A program made the translations under genes and the position numbers. The notes below the pieces were generated by a model. It was not told the DNA's origin. It made no database searches and saw only the letters and a list, made by a program, of their open reading frames with translations. Source: Adiantum capillus-veneris (lineage: Eukaryota; Streptophyta; Polypodiopsida; Polypodiales; Pteridaceae). Taken from it: a stretch of DNA of 64,000 bases. Location of the stretch: NCBI GenBank assembly GCA_014529385.2, contig CM043956.1, forward strand, positions 88,903,221 through 88,967,220, read 5' to 3'. Shown here piece after piece: positions 21,470 through 32,859 of the stretch (within the stretch, counting starts at the first letter, position 1; each line of letters begins with the position of its first letter).

Positions 21470-22220
21470 CATGTTGAGAGGTAAGATTCTCAAAAGCTTC
21501 TTGCACTTTTGCAATCCATGAATACTTAATGTTCTTTTTTGTTAAGTCATGTAATGGGCCTGCTATTAGGGAGAATTTTTTTATGAAGCATCTATAGGAT
21601 GCACACATACCTACAAAGCTTCATAGATCCTGTAGATTCCTTATATTAGGCCATCCTTTTATTACCTCTAACTTTGTTGCATCCATACAGGTGCCATCTT
21701 TAGAGACAATGTGACATAAATATTGAATCTCTTGTAGGAAAAAATCACTTTTCTTTTTATTAATGAAAGCTTATTCTCTCTCACAACTTGAAAGATTACA
21801 TGGAGGTGTCACTTGTACTCCTCAAGAAAATTTGAGGAGTCGCTTGTACTTCTCAAGAAAATTTGAGTGGCCCTGGAAGATTTTTGTCCATCATGAGTTT
21901 GAATGTGGCTAGAGCATTTGTCATGCCAAAACTTGTAACTTATCAAATATATCTTCTACCCGCGGCACGGGAAATCTCTTTTTTTAATAGTGACCCTCTT
22001 TAGTTGTCTATAGTCGACACACATGTGATATGTGCCATCTTTCTTTTTCACTAAAAGTACTGGTGAGAAGAATGGAGAGGAGCTAGGCCTCACCATCCCT
22101 TTTTCCATCAATTCATGCACTTGCCTCATGATCTCCTCTTGTTGAGCTTCGGAAACTCGATAAGGAGGCTTGCTAGGCGGTGAGCTTCATGGTAAGAGCT
22201 CAATTGCATGGTCATCATCC
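21470..22220 (-). pseudogene. Gypsy reverse transcriptase with internal loss
   Basis: Reading 22220 to 21960 on the minus strand gives a typical RT start ([39 protein letters not shown]), ending at a stop after DFPCRG. Reading 21760 to 21560 gives the thumb (IVSKDGTCMDATKLEVIKGW). The segment between holds GMTNALATFKLMMDKIFQG, but the palm with the YLDD-type motif is not seen and about 60 residues of the expected spacing are missing. A short tandem duplication (AAGAAAATTTGAG) lies at about 21820-21866. Confidence 0.75.
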
Positions 22221-22367
22221 CTCATTTTGGAGGTAGCTCACTAGGGATGTCATCAATAAAAACATCTTGGAATCCATTTAGGAAATTAGACAACTCTAAT
22301 TCCTCTTAACTGCCTTTATTGCTGCTTGTGAAACCATTGGAATCATTTACAGATTCTCCAACAAAAA

Positions 22368-22676
22368 TCACATACGCAAAAGTAGAGCTTTCATCATGGA
22401 CTTATCAAAAGAAAGCGTATTTACCATGGATATGGTGTTCCTCGACTCATTAGCATCTATGTACATGCTCTTTTCCCTGTAGGTGAAGTAGATTCTCCTT
22501 TCAGGGAACTTCATGTTGGAAGCCATGCGGTTAAACCATGGTGCCCCAACAATAACATCCTCATGTTTGAGAGGGAAGATGAAGAAATACTCTTTGTCCA
22601 CATAGCTTTGAACATGAAGCCTCAATTTTCCAATCAAGGGAGTAACTGAGATGTCTTGTCCCTTGATAGATCGCAT
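22368..22676 (-). pseudogene. Gypsy aspartic protease remnant
   Basis: The frame has a retropepsin-like C-terminal part, KHEDVIVGAPWFNRMASNMKF, which matches the family's ILGMDWL-type strand and following segment. The catalytic DTGA lies upstream of this open frame and is not visible. Confidence 0.6.
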
Positions 22677-22679
22677 TCA

Positions 22680-23237
22680 AGCAGACCATGTGGCTAAGCA
22701 TAGGGAGAGGCTGACATGTGTCCCATGTGCCTCTTGAGAAAAGGGGTGCCCTTTGGGTGAGTCGGAGATTAAGTCAAAGATTCCCCTAAATTTGGGGCTT
22801 TTCCCCTCCTTTGTAGGGTTTCTTTTTGAATCAAGCACCTTACCCCCCATGCATGGGAAGCTTCTCAAGCACCTTCCTCATTAAGCACCTTAGGTAGGGT
22901 CCCCACCTCAAGCTCAGTCCTAGCTTGCCTAAGGTCAAAGGACTTTTAACACTAACCATTGGAGGTCTGTAATGAAGCTAACCCTAAGGTCTTTTAAGCT
23001 CCATTAGTTAGCCTTGCTCTTTGACAGACCATCTCTCATTTGGAACCCTTTACCATTGGCCCCGTGTTGAGATAGATCTGTAAGCACATGTCTATATTCT
23101 AACCCTTGTTCCGGTTTATTATTCCACATTAAATTATCAATTTAATATGAGAAAATCATTTGGTTTGGTTAGATATTAGATTGTATGACATTGAATGTAT
23201 GTCCTAATATGAAAACTACCCAAAAATAGGAGAAATG
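22680..23237. other. Gypsy 5' flank, no gene
   Basis: No credible frame. At 22860-23000 there is low-complexity leader-like sequence. At 23020-23220 there is sequence related to 17880-18010, with an extra segment of about 55 bases, which I read as the remnant of the other LTR. Confidence 0.5.
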
Positions 23238-23665
23238 AAGCGGGAACAACACGTGCTATATAGCACAAACCATAGAAGATTGTAAGGGACCTGTTATGCA
23301 AAAGACGGCACTGATAAAATTTATGCACAAAATGAAGAAATAGCCTACGCAATATTGCTTATAGTGGGAACGGAGGCCCAAAATATTTGTCGACCTACTG
23401 ACGCTCACCAAAGCTCACAAAAATCGAAGAAAGTGAGCAAGCGTGTTGGCCACTAAGCCCGGGAGGACGCAACCTAGTCTGATAACAAATGTTGGAATTA
23501 GGGTTTCACAAAAAAAACACACAGCTAGGAGAAGACGAAGGAAGCTCAAGGCACACAAGGAATGGAAAGATAAGATATCCCTAGAGTGATGGGCGTATAT
23601 ATAATGCATGAGGAAAAAACCTTCTAGTGAGGGTGTTCACACACTACCACATGTATATGCTAACA
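23238..23665 (-). mobile_element. Fragment of the first Copia family: LTR plus leader, minus strand
   Basis: The sequence at 23238-23489 is the reverse complement of the leader found at about 12660-12962, including GTGCTATATAGCAC. At 23490-23665 it matches the LTR at 12429-12655, with losses. The primer site here (TTATCAGACTAGG on the minus strand) still has the AT pair that the 12658 copy lacks. The other end of this element is missing. Confidence 0.85.
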
Positions 23666-23687
23666 CAAGGACGCCCCCTACATGTTG

Positions 23688-23898
23688 TGTAGAGTGCGTA
23701 GGTTATGGAAAAGGTAAAAAAGAAGACTACACACACACACCAACACACATAGAGACACACACACATAATCGTTACCCTGCAGCAGCCATTCAACGTGTTG
23801 CTCTCACTCTTCTTCTCTTTGAACTATTATCCAAAGTATATTTACAACATAGTATAGTCAGTGTCTGGCCCATAGCACAACGGACATATTCTTTAACA
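23688..23898 (-). repeat. 3' LTR of the minus-strand Copia element
   Basis: A 211-bp copy. It is longer than the 5' LTR mainly through an extra CA-rich stretch at about 23735-23765. It is flanked by TGTTG on its outer side. Confidence 0.92.
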
Positions 23899-25617
23899 CT
23901 CCCCCTCAAGCTCAGAATGAGCTTGCATATGATGGATTCCCAATGCTTCACGAAAGTAGCAAAACTTCTCCTTTCCAAGAGCTTTTGTAAATATATCCGC
24001 AACTTGATCATTTGTCTTCACATACACCAAATCAATCTCACCTGCCAAAACTTTTTCTCTAATGAAGTGATAATGTACCTTAATGTGTTTAGTGCGAGCA
24101 TGGTAAATTGGATTCTTTGCCAACATGATGCTGCTAGTATTGTCACAATATATAATGACACTATCAAGATTGTCAAAACAAAAGTCTACCATAAGTACTC
24201 TCAACCATGACTCTTCACATGCTGCCAAAGCTGCTCCACGATATTCAGCTTTTGTACTTGATAATGCTACAGTTGATTTCTTCTTGCTACTCCAACTTAT
24301 CATACCATTGCCAATGGAAAATGCATAACCACTTGTAGATCTTCTATCCATAAAATATCCTGCCCAATTTGCATCTGTGTAACCATAAAGACAAAGCTTT
24401 CCATTCTTTTCATAAAACATTCCATAACTGACAGTGGCTTTCACATATCTCATAATCCGTCTCACTACATCAAGATGACTTTTACATGGCTTTTGCATGA
24501 ATTGACTCACAACACCCACTGCATAACTCAAATCTAGCCTTATTATTGTCAAATAAATAAGACTTCCAACCATCATGCGATACATAGTGACATCCTCAAT
24601 GTAATGTCCATCATCAATCAACTTCACATTTTGATCAAGAGGTGTATCAACCGGTTTGCACGCTGTCATTCCATACTTCTCAAGCACATCCAACGCGTAT
24701 TGTCTTTGTATCATCCAAATTCCTGATAAAGTGTCGACAATTTCAATTCCCAAAAAATATCTCAACTCACCAAGGTCCTTCATGTTGAATTCTCTCAACA
24801 AACTCTTCTTGACATACCAAATTTTCTCATCATGACTTCTAGTGAGAATCAAGTCATCAACATAGATAACAATAACGACGATCTCTCCATCAACATGCTT
24901 CAAAAACAATGAGTGATCAGTAGTAGATTTTTTAAATCCAATCTTCTTCAAGAATCTGGTTATCTTTTCACACCAAACTCTAGATACTTGCTTCAAACCA
25001 TACAATGCTTTCTTCAACTTACACATATAATATGGAAACTTTGGATGTTGATAACCCTCTAGCTGTATCATATAAACTTCTTCTTCCAAGTCACCATTCA
25101 AGAATGCATTGTATCTTTCCACAGTACCATCCGACTTGCACTTGACTTTGTATACCCATTTTGAACCAATTGCTTTCTTTCCACTTGGCAAGCAAACCAA
25201 ATCCCAAGTGTCATTCTTCACAAGAGCATCCATCTCATCATCCATAGCTGACTCCCATTTTGATTTTCCAATTGCCTCTTGAAAACATGTTGGCTCTTTA
25301 TGTTGCACACGTGAAACCGTGTATGCATAATGTGTACGCATGTAACCGTTGTATGTCAATCTATCAACTGGATAACGCACCCTCTCTGATCTTCTCAACT
25401 GTGGTGCACTCTTCTCTTCAACTCTTGAATATGGGGGTACATATTTCTCAGTATGCTTACTACCAGGTGTCCTCAAATGTGGTAAACCATGCTCTTCATT
25501 TCGGCTTTCATCTCCAGAACTCTCCTCAACCGCTTTCTTCTTGCCTTTCTCGTCTTGCTTCTTATCTCGCAAACGACCGCTGCATGGGTTGACACTTCCT
25601 GTACTCTCCTCTGCCAT
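23893..25617 (-). CDS. Copia reverse transcriptase-RNase H polyprotein part, internally deleted
   Basis: This 574-codon frame is the longest in the window. Active relatives copy the element RNA into DNA and degrade the RNA strand. Near residues 110-165 lies the Copia segment between integrase and RT (WESAMDDEMDAL, SKWVYKVK). Near residue 168 DGTVERY runs directly into NAFLNGDLEEEVYM (junction near 25116), so about 50-60 residues present in relatives, including the KARLVAKGY segment, are missing in frame. The catalytic YVDD is at 24863-24874. RNase H shows DANWAGYFMDRRSTSGY, SSTKAEYRG and ARTKHIKVHYHF. The open frame survives, but RT activity is doubtful because the lost piece forms part of the fingers and palm. 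The protein would start within the integrase frame; the ATG at 25617 is only the first in frame. Confidence 0.88.
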   Translation of the reverse strand: MAEESTGSVNPCSGRLRDKKQDEKGKKKAVEESSGDESRNEEHGLPHLRTPGSKHTEKYVPPYSRVEEKSAPQLRRSERVRYPVDRLTYNGYMRTHYAYTVSRVQHKEPTCFQEAIGKSKWESAMDDEMDALVKNDTWDLVCLPSGKKAIGSKWVYKVKCKSDGTVERYNAFLNGDLEEEVYMIQLEGYQHPKFPYYMCKLKKALYGLKQVSRVWCEKITRFLKKIGFKKSTTDHSLFLKHVDGEIVVIVIYVDDLILTRSHDEKIWYVKKSLLREFNMKDLGELRYFLGIEIVDTLSGIWMIQRQYALDVLEKYGMTACKPVDTPLDQNVKLIDDGHYIEDVTMYRMMVGSLIYLTIIRLDLSYAVGVVSQFMQKPCKSHLDVVRRIMRYVKATVSYGMFYEKNGKLCLYGYTDANWAGYFMDRRSTSGYAFSIGNGMISWSSKKKSTVALSSTKAEYRGAALAACEESWLRVLMVDFCFDNLDSVIIYCDNTSSIMLAKNPIYHARTKHIKVHYHFIREKVLAGEIDLVYVKTNDQVADIFTKALGKEKFCYFREALGIHHMQAHSELEGEC

Positions 25618-25680
25618 ATGTGGTCATGAAATAATTCTTGTTGATGGAATTGGCTTATCAACAACATGACCCACATTCTC

Positions 25681-26700
25681 TTACTCATCTTCTATCATCA
25701 GTGGCTTTGGTTTATACCATGGTTCATGCTTACAAAATCTGACATCTCTACTGACATAAACTTGTCTTGTCGTAGAATCATAGCACTTGTAACCTTTCTT
25801 TTCAAATGGATAGCCCAAGAATATACACTTCACTGCCTTTGGCTCCATCTTCTTTCTTGCTTTATTTGGCACATTAACATATCAAACACATCCAAAAACT
25901 TTCATGTAAGAAACTGTTGGTTTGATCCCATAAAATCTCTCATAAGGTGAAATTTCATGAATGGCAGTTGTTGGTGTTCGATTCATAATGTGTACTACTG
26001 TATGAACTGCTTCAGCCCAATATGTTAATGGCATATTCATCTCATTCATCATGGCTCTTGCAATCTCTGCTATGACTCTATTCTTTCTCTCAGCAACTCC
26101 ATTTTGTTGTGGTGTGTATCTGCAAGTAATCTGTCTTCTTATGCCTTGTTCATGTAAGTAATCATCAAAATTGTGTGACATGTACTCTCCCCCTCCATGT
26201 GTACGTAGGCATTTAATTTGACAACCATTCTCTTTCTCAACCATAACTTTGAACTCCAAGAATACCTCAAATGCCTCTGACTTTGCCTTTAGAAATTAAA
26301 CCCATGTCATTCTGCTGTAATCATCTGTGAATGTGATAAAATATCAACAAGCATTTGGCGTAACATGATCACAAGGTCCCCAAATATCTCAATGAACAAT
26401 TTCCAAAGGACTTTGGCTAATTCTCCCTCTCTTTGGAAATGGTAAACGAGATTGCTTTCCAAATTGACAAGCTTCATGAACATGATCAAAATTCAATCTG
26501 CCAAACTTTGGTAATCCACGTACAATTTGATTTTATTGCATATGCTTTAATCTTCTAAAATTGACATGACCAATCCTCTTATGCCATAACTCTGCCCAAT
26601 TATCTTGAGTGTCCAATTTGTTTGCATACATACCGCTATGTAAACATGGATCTCCAGCTTCCAATGAGAATAAGCGACCTTTCTTTCTTCCACGTGCCAA
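25681..26700 (-). pseudogene. Copia integrase, broken
   Basis: Two minus-strand pieces carry the core: 25882-26259 has LRTHGGGEYMSHNF (second acid position changed within the THGG segment) and TPQQNGVAERKNRVIAEIAR with the third acid; 25681-25872 has CIFLGYPFEKKGYKCY. The zinc-binding LWHKRIGHVNFRRL segment lies at the end of the protease frame, near 26540-26590. The stretch 26290-26520 is interrupted by stops, so the first acid of the core is in a damaged part. Confidence 0.82.
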
Positions 26701-27060
26701 TATCTTGCCTGGTTTGCCTTTGTGAAACTCCTCTATGAAGCAGCCATAACGATTAAAACGAACTTGCAACCCTTGATCTGTCATTTGTCCAACTGATGCT
26801 AAATTCTTTGTGATTGAAGGCACATATAGAACATCTCCCAATGTGTAGTATGTCCCGTCTTTTTCTAGCAATGGAACTAAACCAACATGCGTAATCTGAT
26901 GCATAGTATCATCACCTGTAGCAACAAACTCATCCTCTTCTAGCTTCTCTTTTCTGTCAAACCATTCACCATGATATGTCATATGATTTGTGGCACCACT
27001 ATCTAAATACCAATCATCTGTATGATGTGGCTCCACCATGCTTCCAACAACATGCTCCAT
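26533..27060 (-). CDS. Copia protease and pre-integrase domain
   Basis: A 175-codon frame with the aspartic protease signature DSGA at 26992-27003 (DDWYLDSGATNHMT), a typical LYVPSITKNLASVGQ core, and the GAG-pre-integrase end (ELWHKRIGHVNFRRLKHMQ). It ends at a stop that separates it from the integrase core. Confidence 0.85.
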   Translation of the reverse strand: MEHVVGSMVEPHHTDDWYLDSGATNHMTYHGEWFDRKEKLEEDEFVATGDDTMHQITHVGLVPLLEKDGTYYTLGDVLYVPSITKNLASVGQMTDQGLQVRFNRYGCFIEEFHKGKPGKILARGRKKGRLFSLEAGDPCLHSGMYANKLDTQDNWAELWHKRIGHVNFRRLKHMQ

Positions 27061-27182
27061 AGGAAATAAATGTCCACTCGATCTATTGTCATATATATTT
27101 TGATCATGAGGATTGTATCCAGCAAAGTTTCCTCCATGTCTGCCATAACCTCGGCCTCTTCCACCACGATCACGATTTTGAT

Positions 27183-28134
27183 TTAGCCTTGTGTAACATT
27201 CTCTTTCAAAGTGACCATAAATGCCACATCTGTTACAATATCCATCTCTAGGATGTACAAATCATCCACCTCCACGTCCACGAGGTCGAGCTCTCCCCCT
27301 GCCTCTTTGGCTATAATCATTGTAACTTTGACTTTGTTGGTTTTGTCATTGACCTCTTCCAGCATTTTTTCCACGACCATAGTTTCCTCTTCCACCTCTA
27401 TTGTTTCCATGACCATAGTTTCCTCTTCCACCTCTATTGTTTCCACGAACTCTAGAGTAAAAAACCTGATCTCTGGAATTGTTATTTGATGTAGAAGGAC
27501 CTGACTTGCCTAAATTCACCTCTTCTTGCAAACAAAGGTTTACTAACTCTTCAAAACCAGGCATGTGTCCTCGAACAGATATAGATGTATCCAATGACTT
27601 CTATTCTGGTCCCAAACCATTCAATGTCACTAAAACTAAGTCACCATCTGGAACTTCAACATTAATGCTCGCAAGATCTTCCTATATTTGCTTTATCTCT
27701 GTCACATAATCTGAAATGGATCTATTTCCTCGCCATACACAATTTAACCTTTGCTTCAAGTGAACTTTTCGTGGTTCTGTATTGGAGCTATTCATTCTTG
27801 CTAGTATCTCCCATGCTTCCTTTGGAGATTGAGCCTTCTTCACGTGTGGTATAAAGAAGTCACTAATGCATAGTGAAATCTAATGCATTAATTTCCTTGA
27901 ATTCTCGACCCACTTCTTGTAAGCTTCTACTCTTGCTTGCCATGTTTTATGTGCTTCAACATTCTCTCTGTTTGGTTCCAAATCAACCTCAAGACACTCT
28001 TGTTCACCTGTAATGTAGTCCCATAAACCTTTGCCCATGATAAAGTTCTCCATCCTATAAGACCATATGTTGTAGTTCTCTCTGATTAGCTTCTCTCCAA
28101 CAATCTGTGTGACTTGAGTTGAACTTTCTGCCAT
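27183..28134 (-). pseudogene. Copia gag with zinc knuckle
   Basis: The gag start MAESSTQVTQ at 28134 is followed by a UBN2/DUF4219-like opening (ENYNIWSYRMENFI). The frame is stopped at about 27880. It resumes with PKEAWEILAR and DYVTEIKQI segments, an Asn/Gly/Arg-rich RGG-like tract (about 27350-27430, with two copies of NRGGRGNYG), and a zinc knuckle C-x2-C-x4-H-x4-C (CNRCGIYGHFEREC, about 27196-27240). Stops and at least one frame change make it inactive. Confidence 0.8.
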
Positions 28135-28219
28135 CTTCACTCTCTCAATTTCTTCCAAAGGATTTTGACAAAATTTCGGTAGAGTTCCGTTTGTATTTGG
28201 ACAATATCTCAAGTGACAA

Positions 28220-29038
28220 TCTCAACCAAAGTGCTCATAAACACTGACAGAAAATCTCTCACTGCCAAGGGAAAATCCACTGACTCCCTTTGCCACAGAC
28301 TGACTCCATATTATGCATAAATACTCTAAAACAATGCCCACATGGACCTGTATGCAAATGCAATCCATACGTTGTCATGTACCACATATCCATACATCCA
28401 CCTTCATCCCATAGTCGTAAACGACATATGAGGTCTTTAGCGGGGCCAGTCGGGGGTTTGCTCCAGTACCTAATCCACCTTGCCAAGGTACCAAAGCTCC
28501 CAAGGCAAGGCTTCAAAAAACCTCACTCGACCCTCACAAAGGCTACAGTTTTCCAAAATACATTAACCACATATCCATACATAACCACAAAGTACTCAAT
28601 CTGACAATATAACTGCCTCAACCTCTTCCCACAATCTTTCTTACATAGGCGGCTGCCCATAACGGACCCACAACAACCAAACATAATCTTCGATAACACA
28701 ATATCATGATGCAAAAACTCTATGTCGCTCTCCAAAACCTGTGTAAATGTTGAATTCTTCACCTGTAACCTGTAAATCTACTACCGAGTGCAAAACTGGA
28801 AATCTCCTATGCTTGTGTGAGTTGGCTCTTTGCTGCAGAAAATTTTTTATTTTGGAAAATCTTAGTATGTCAATGCGTCCAGAATGTCCAAAAACATAAA
28901 GATAGACTCCTGGATCAATGTATTCCGAGTTCAGGTGAGGGAGTTATGACAAAAAAACCTCTCTTTTTGGTTGTTTTCCAGAGCTGCGGAAATTTGTGTA
29001 TTGACTGTAACTTCTTAAATTGGGCTTTGATACCACTT
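28220..29038 (-). other. Copia 5' leader and primer-binding site
   Basis: The leader of about 800 bp lies between LTR and gag and has no credible frame. On the minus strand the site TGGTATCAAAGCCCAA (29020-29035) is complementary to initiator Met-tRNA, three bases inside the LTR. Confidence 0.8.
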
Positions 29039-29227
29039 TGTAGAGTGCACAGGCGATGGAAAAGGTAAAAAATAAGACTACACACACACAATCGTTACCC
29101 TGCAGCAGCAGCCATTCAACGTGGTGCTCTCACTCTTCTTCTCTTTGAACGATTATCCAAAGTATATTTACAACATAGTATAGTCAGTGTCCGGTCGCCC
29201 ATAGCACAATGGACATATTCTTTAACA
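29039..29227 (-). repeat. 5' LTR of the minus-strand Copia element
   Basis: A 189-bp LTR matching 23688-23898 and followed on the plus strand by the duplication TGTTG at 29228-29232. Confidence 0.92.
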
Positions 29228-29232
29228 TGTTG

Positions 29233-29407
29233 GACACAGTGTACAGTCTTATGAAAAGGAATGAGAGAAAGAGAGAGAGATGCTCCCGCCATCACTGCCT
29301 ACTTATGCTTTTTTGGTTGTAGCAGTTCACAGGTCACACAAATTAGAGCGAAAACTCCAATCATCTTACAAGTCCTTGATGCAAGGATTATTGCAATCAA
29401 GACAATT

Positions 29408-29454
<47 letters not shown>

Positions 29455-30472
29455 CTCATAGTGTTATCGAAGGTGCGTTTAGCAAGTTGGAGAGAAGCTT
29501 AGGATGGAGGATGTGGAGCTATACCCTCGAGGGGAAGGAGTCATTGCTATCACTCGGGAGATGTTGAGTGAGTGGAAAACGATGTTCCTTACAATTTTAG
29601 AGGGGGAGTTTCCAACATCTAGAAAACATCTTTGTATAAATGTTGCTAGTAATTGTGTGCACAATTGCTTTTATCAAATTTTTACTTAGCTAACAGTTGT
29701 CATAATGCAGGTGTCTTTTGTCTTATCTTTAGGCACTTTTTGTCCATCTTTCATTTCTTTGAAGTTTCTAATGTTGGAATTTGTGAACCTTTTCAACCTT
29801 TCAAATTTCAACCTTTCAAGTGATATTTCAACCTTTCAAGTAATACAAAAAGCTTTGACTCTAGTTTTTCAAGATTTCATTTTTCTTTTGAAAGCCAATT
29901 GAAGGGTGGCTCAACTTTATTTTCGGAAAGCCAATGGCCATAAAAGTTTAGAACTTATGAAATTATTTGTATGCGCGCTCCAAAATTTTACCAATTTACT
30001 TCAAGACAATTTTGAAATCTAGCTAAGATCCTTTGAAGGCTAGCGGCCCAACAACATGCTTCGATGTCGGTAAACCATTCTTCATCTCTTCCTACATCAA
30101 GCTAGGGGCCAATCCCATGGATTTGAGAATGTAATGTATAAGCCATCCAATGAGAAAACATGAGCTATGCTTCTTTTCACCTTTTCTAAATGCTTGGAAT
30201 CGTCCATTTTTAGCATACAATCTGGATGTGAGTGCAACCAAGTGGTGATGGTACTCCTCACAAGATGGCTCATTGGGTGGCCATGGCACTACACATCTTT
30301 TTCATGTCCATAGCCAATTGCATCTCTCACATGTGGTACACATAGGCATGATCGTTTTCCATGTTGGCCAAAGATGTGCAGTAGATCCTTGGAGAAGCTA
30401 TTTAAGGTTAAGTTCTCCTTCAGCATGGAGTTGGAAGGTCCTATGTAGCTCTCTTTTTTCTCAGACAATTAG

Positions 30473-30521
<49 letters not shown>

Positions 30522-30694
30522 ACGCGTACACGCGCAAAAAACACCATGAACATTGGAGACTTCATGACTTGGAAGCAAAGCTTGAGAAAAAAGTGGAGTG
30601 TCACCTACATACTACCTCTAAATTATAAACTAGAAGGTAAGAAAACCTACAAAATATGAAGGTATTTGGTATTTAAAGTTTTTTTGGGCACACG

Positions 30695-30744
<50 letters not shown>

Positions 30745-30813
30745 ATTTATATTCTCCTCCTCCTCTTTCTCTGTGTTTAATTGGATAGTTCTTTAGGTTT
30801 CTTATAGTTGTTT

Positions 30814-30854
<41 letters not shown>

Positions 30855-31230
30855 CTTCAATAGCTATAAATCACTCCTAGATCCATTGAATAAGGTCTAG
30901 ATATTCCTTTTTTTTTTCCAAAACTTATATTGTGAGTGATTGTACTATATAGTCACCAACATATATACAAATGAGCTTCAAGCTTAATTGGATAGTTCTT
31001 GAGGGACCAAGCCTTGAGGGATAGAGGTTTACAACCGAACCTATGTAACATGTGAGAACCTGCCAAGCGTAGTATTAAATGAATATTTGCTACCTCTTGC
31101 ATGTATGATTGTTTTTTGAGAATCCATAGAGAGATGTTGTGAATCATTTTTTTGAAATGCAAAAGAGTGTATATATGTAGAAAAATGAAATCTATATAAT
31201 TTTCCACCTTTGTAGTTGTAAGAATAGAAA
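29233..31230. other. Non-coding stretch with microsatellites
   Basis: No gene is seen. It holds (TC)n at 29412-29451, a phrase TTTCAACCTTTCAA repeated three times at about 29787-29845, (TG)23 at 30475-30520, (GA)22 at 30697-30740 and (TC)n at 30817-30850. At 30925-31030 a segment (TTGTGAGTGATTGTACTA.., AAGCCTTGAGGGA) resembles the LINE tails elsewhere in the window, in minus orientation. Confidence 0.65.
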
Positions 31231-31273
31231 CCGTGCATTTTTTAGCCGCGGCAATGCACGGATCACATACTAG
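31231..31273 (+). mobile_element. Helitron 3' end
   Basis: A 9-bp perfect stem CCGTGCATT / AATGCACGG (31231-31239 and 31253-31261) encloses a GC-rich loop (GCCGCGGC) and is followed, nine bases on, by CTAG (31270-31273) and then T. This is the standard 3' terminus of plant Helitrons: hairpin shortly before CTRR, insertion before T. I could not find the matching 5' TC end, and no Rep/helicase is encoded, so this is a non-autonomous copy or a fragment. Confidence 0.6.
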
Positions 31274-32509
31274 TTGGTTTGAATTGATATGGCAAAGCAG
31301 TTGTCAGGTAGGTACTCAAAGGTATAAGGTATTATGCCCCATCATTATGCATAATAGGTAAAAGTGTAATTATATGTTAATCTTTCTTCGGACGTGAGTT
31401 TGCGACTGGACACTTTATTTTTTAGAGTTTCCTCTTTTATGCTTGTGGAAGTGATATATTTTTTCTCTCTTTGCGCTACATGTGATTGGAGGCAGACCTT
31501 GTGCTTTTATGACTTGTTTCAAGTAGTGCTAGTAGTGAGCATCCATCTCAAACAAAGCATTGATAAACAAGAACTTTGATTTGAGCACATGCTCTTTGAG
31601 GACTTGCGAAGAGCTTGTGAGAAATTTTGTTGAAGAGAATGGGGTGGGCTAACTTCAATAAAGACTAGATTGAAGTTACCCACCTATATATTGATTTCAC
31701 ATTTTCATTACCCAAAATCTTTAAATTTTTTCCAATATGTGTGCCAAAGTGTCTGCAATAGGGTTTTAAAAAATCCTTTTCCTTTCTAGATCCACGTGCG
31801 ATTGTCATTACCGCCATGTGTACCACCCATGCACCTTGCTCTGCCCTCGAATGCATGGCTCTCGTGTGATCTGCCACCTTCCTTCCCGCCGCGTGACTCA
31901 TCTATTTGTTGTTTGTCTTCTCCCTCACGAGCTTCCACCTCCCTTTCCATTCTTCCTTAATCAAAGGGGGCATCTTCCATGATCCCCCCAATGAAATGAA
32001 CTATTTTCCAAAATTAGACCCACTTATTTAGAGAGGTTGGTAGTGTCGCCATTTGTGGCTTTCCAATGAGGCCAAGATTATGGAAATGAAACAAAGCAAA
32101 CGTAAAAGAAAGACTATGGGTTAGGGGTTGGGACATCTTTGGCCTCATGTGTTGGCTTCACTATTGCTTGATTTTGCCACTTGCATTTCATGGCCCATCT
32201 TCTTTCTAAATATACCTTGGGCCCCTTCTCCCTATTCTATGGGAAATTCCTAAAACTCCTATAATTAAAGAGGAATGCCTTTCAAACTAGTTCAAAATGA
32301 TGGCATCTTTGGGACTTGGCGCTAATTGAAAATGATGGCATCTTTAGGACATAGCGCTAATTCTCCAAGGAAGCAGAATAATGTTTTTTATTTTTGGTCG
32401 AAAGCATCTCATTCTGCTAGGTCAACGCAGCTAAAATCCATTTCATGGTTTCTTTTGTGCCATGAAAGACCTCAATTTGATCGAAAGAGATGCATTATTT
32501 GTTAGCATC
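31274..32509. other. No gene seen
   Basis: The only structure is a short tandem duplication of about 35 bp (AAAATGATGGCATCTTT..GCGCTAATT) at about 32294-32364. The frames on both strands are short and unlike protein. Confidence 0.6.
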
Positions 32510-32545
32510 TATATAATCTACTCACATTGTGAGTTTTGCCCAAAA
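32510..32545 (+). mobile_element. LINE 3' tail, plus strand
   Basis: ACTCACATTGTGAGTTTTGCC followed by an A-rich stretch is a one-base-shorter version of the palindromic LINE end seen at 51364 and 62721. Only the extreme 3' end is readable. Confidence 0.5.
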
Positions 32546-32859
32546 AGAAAAAAAAGCATCTAAACAGTATGTATCATTGCTTAGTGATCCTTTAAGAAAT
32601 GATAATCAAACACACGAGATTTTTTTCATATAGAAAGCAATCAAGTCCTAGGCGGAGGCTCTCGGGTGAACTAAAGACGTCCCGCCAAATATTCCCAAAA
32701 CCCCTTCCTCTATGATCATATCTTTGAGGTTCATCCGGATGCCAACACGGAAAACCTCATGGTAACTCAAGGGAAAATATCGATGGAGGAGGATGGCAGG
32801 AAAGTGGGCACGGAGGAAGAGTTCCTTGAGGTGGAGGAGTTTGTACCCCTCTCTCAATA

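Larger units (their letters stand above)
17645..23237 (-). mobile_element. Ty3/Gypsy retrotransposon remnant, minus strand
   Basis: On the minus strand, from right to left, there are protease, reverse transcriptase, RNase H and integrase pieces in the Gypsy order. The ends are poor: related sequence near 17880-18010 and 23030-23220 (both with AAGCACATGTCT and ATTAGATTGTATGACATT) are probably LTR remnants, but no clean boundary or target duplication is visible. A separate TIR element at 19633-20989 splits the RNase H-integrase junction. Confidence 0.78.
23688..29227 (-). mobile_element. Ty1/Copia retrotransposon, minus strand, near-complete
   Basis: LTRs at 23688-23898 and 29039-29227 begin TGTAGAGTGC and end TTTAACA on the plus strand. 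The 5-bp duplication TGTTG flanks both ends (23683-23687 and 29228-29232). The minus-strand purine tract GAGGGGGAG (23899-23907) and a primer site TGGTATCAAAGCCC (29022-29035) fix the direction. Gag, protease, integrase, RT and RNase H are all recognisable; gag and integrase are broken, but RT/RNase H is one open frame. Confidence 0.94.

Noticed and set aside
23608-24210. 200-codon plus-strand frame
   Set aside because: Antisense shadow of the Copia LTR and RNase H region.
24863-24874. Possible host or viral polymerase
   Set aside because: The YVDD motif is in a Copia element with LTRs and a target duplication; no viral gene is present.
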